Shown piece after piece: positions 5,871 to 6,083 of a DNA stretch of 6,083 bases. Each line of letters begins with the position of its first letter. The first letter of the stretch is position 1. The stretch is from Microcella sp. (lineage in GTDB: Bacteria; Actinomycetota; Actinomycetes; Actinomycetales; Microbacteriaceae): the NCBI GenBank assembly GCA_020216895.1, contig JAIWOM010000096.1:1-6083 (forward strand). Direction: 5' to 3'. The notes below the pieces were generated by a model. The model was not told the DNA's origin, made no database searches, and worked only from the letters and a program-made list of their open reading frames with translations. The position numbers and the translations under genes are program-made.

Positions 5871-5876
5871 AGCCTA
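5871..5876 (-). promoter_or_regulatory. Candidate -10 box for prfB
   Basis: Minus-strand TAGGCT fits TANNNT and lies 9 nt before the prfB ATG, within the 35-bp gap to the preceding gene. A start 6-7 nt downstream would leave a leader of only 2-3 nt and would cut through the GGGAG ribosome binding site. It is therefore either a near-leaderless promoter or a chance match with the gene read from upstream. The -35 region is poor (CTGAGC, 18 bp). Confidence 0.35.
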
Positions 5877-5896
5877 CCGGCGGGCGACGGCCGCGC

Positions 5897-6083
5897 TCAG
5901 GCGGTGGCGGTCGGAAGCCCCTGGAACGCGGTCGAGGGCAGGTCGCGCTCGTCGGCGCGGATGCCCTCGACGATGCGGCCGACCACGGCGGCGGGCGAGA
6001 ACCCGACCGGGAAGGCGGGACGCTCACCGGCCAGCGGGTGCCGCGACAGGTCGGTCTCGGTGTGGCCCGGGCGGGCATCCATG
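5897..6083 (-). CDS. Short-chain dehydrogenase/reductase (SDR), C-terminal part
   Basis: The frame is open at the right edge of the window and ends with TGA (5897-5899), giving the last 61-62 residues of a larger protein. The visible sequence begins DARPGHTETDLS, which fits the 'PG.i.T.l' strand-turn that follows the catalytic Tyr-Lys region of classical SDR enzymes. It is followed by a variable substrate-loop region (HPLAGERPAFPVG) and by SPAAVVGRIVEGIRADERDLPS, matching the usual 'sPe.vA..iv.ai..ge.d' helix near the SDR C-terminus. The nucleotide-binding GxxxGxG and the YxxxK catalytic motif lie outside the window, so cofactor and substrate cannot be judged. It is 35 bp upstream of prfB on the same strand and could be co-transcribed with it. 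The Met at 6080-6082 is probably internal. Confidence 0.65.
   Translation of the reverse strand, partial: MDARPGHTETDLSRHPLAGERPAFPVGFSPAAVVGRIVEGIRADERDLPSTAFQGLPTATA

Noticed and set aside
4963..6078. Minus-strand frame of about 370 codons overlapping prfB
   Set aside because: prfB has all RF2 motifs in its own frame. The alternative product is Arg/Pro/Ala-rich and featureless.
80..6080. Recurrent GGATGC/GCATCC hexamer (80, 239, 885, 2435, 2671, 4313, 5311, 6075)
   Set aside because: Eight copies were counted by eye against roughly four expected from base composition. The copies lie both in and between genes without regular spacing or strand pattern, which is not enough to claim a signal from this window.

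Overview
The window is about 70% GC and looks like chromosomal DNA of a high-GC Gram-positive bacterium, most likely an actinobacterium of the Microbacteriaceae type. The main support is the actinobacterial order prfB – (one inserted gene) – ftsE – ftsX – smpB, together with GTG starts, TANNNT-type -10 boxes and apparently leaderless genes. The family-level placement is inference from style and synteny, not from a marker gene.

Layout. On the left, on the + strand, are the 3' end of a SIMPL-domain gene (1-231) and a gene for a secreted eight-repeat beta-propeller protein (342-1886). This gene converges on a long minus-strand run. Read in its own direction, the run starts with the tail of a probable short-chain dehydrogenase (5897-6083, cut by the window edge). 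It continues with prfB (peptide release factor 2), a small VOC/glyoxalase-fold protein, ftsE and ftsX (overlapping by 4 bases) and smpB.

How the genes relate. PrfB and SmpB both act at the ribosomal A site: RF2 ends normal translation at UGA/UAA, and SmpB delivers tmRNA to ribosomes that cannot terminate. FtsE and FtsX form an ABC-type complex at the division site or envelope that controls peptidoglycan hydrolases. The VOC protein, the SDR and the propeller protein have no visible link to these functions.

Non-coding signals. The VOC gene has a good promoter (TCGACG-17-TAGAGT) placed so that transcription would start at its ATG. ftsE has a -10-like box at exactly the same distance from a GTG, so both look leaderless. 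The most striking non-coding structure is a 25-bp inverted repeat with a 29-nt loop (2482-2560) in the 170-bp gap between ftsX and smpB. It carries a third partial copy of its own sequence in the loop and abuts the probable smpB -10 box. I see no complete novel defence or mobile system here; most of the window is core genome.
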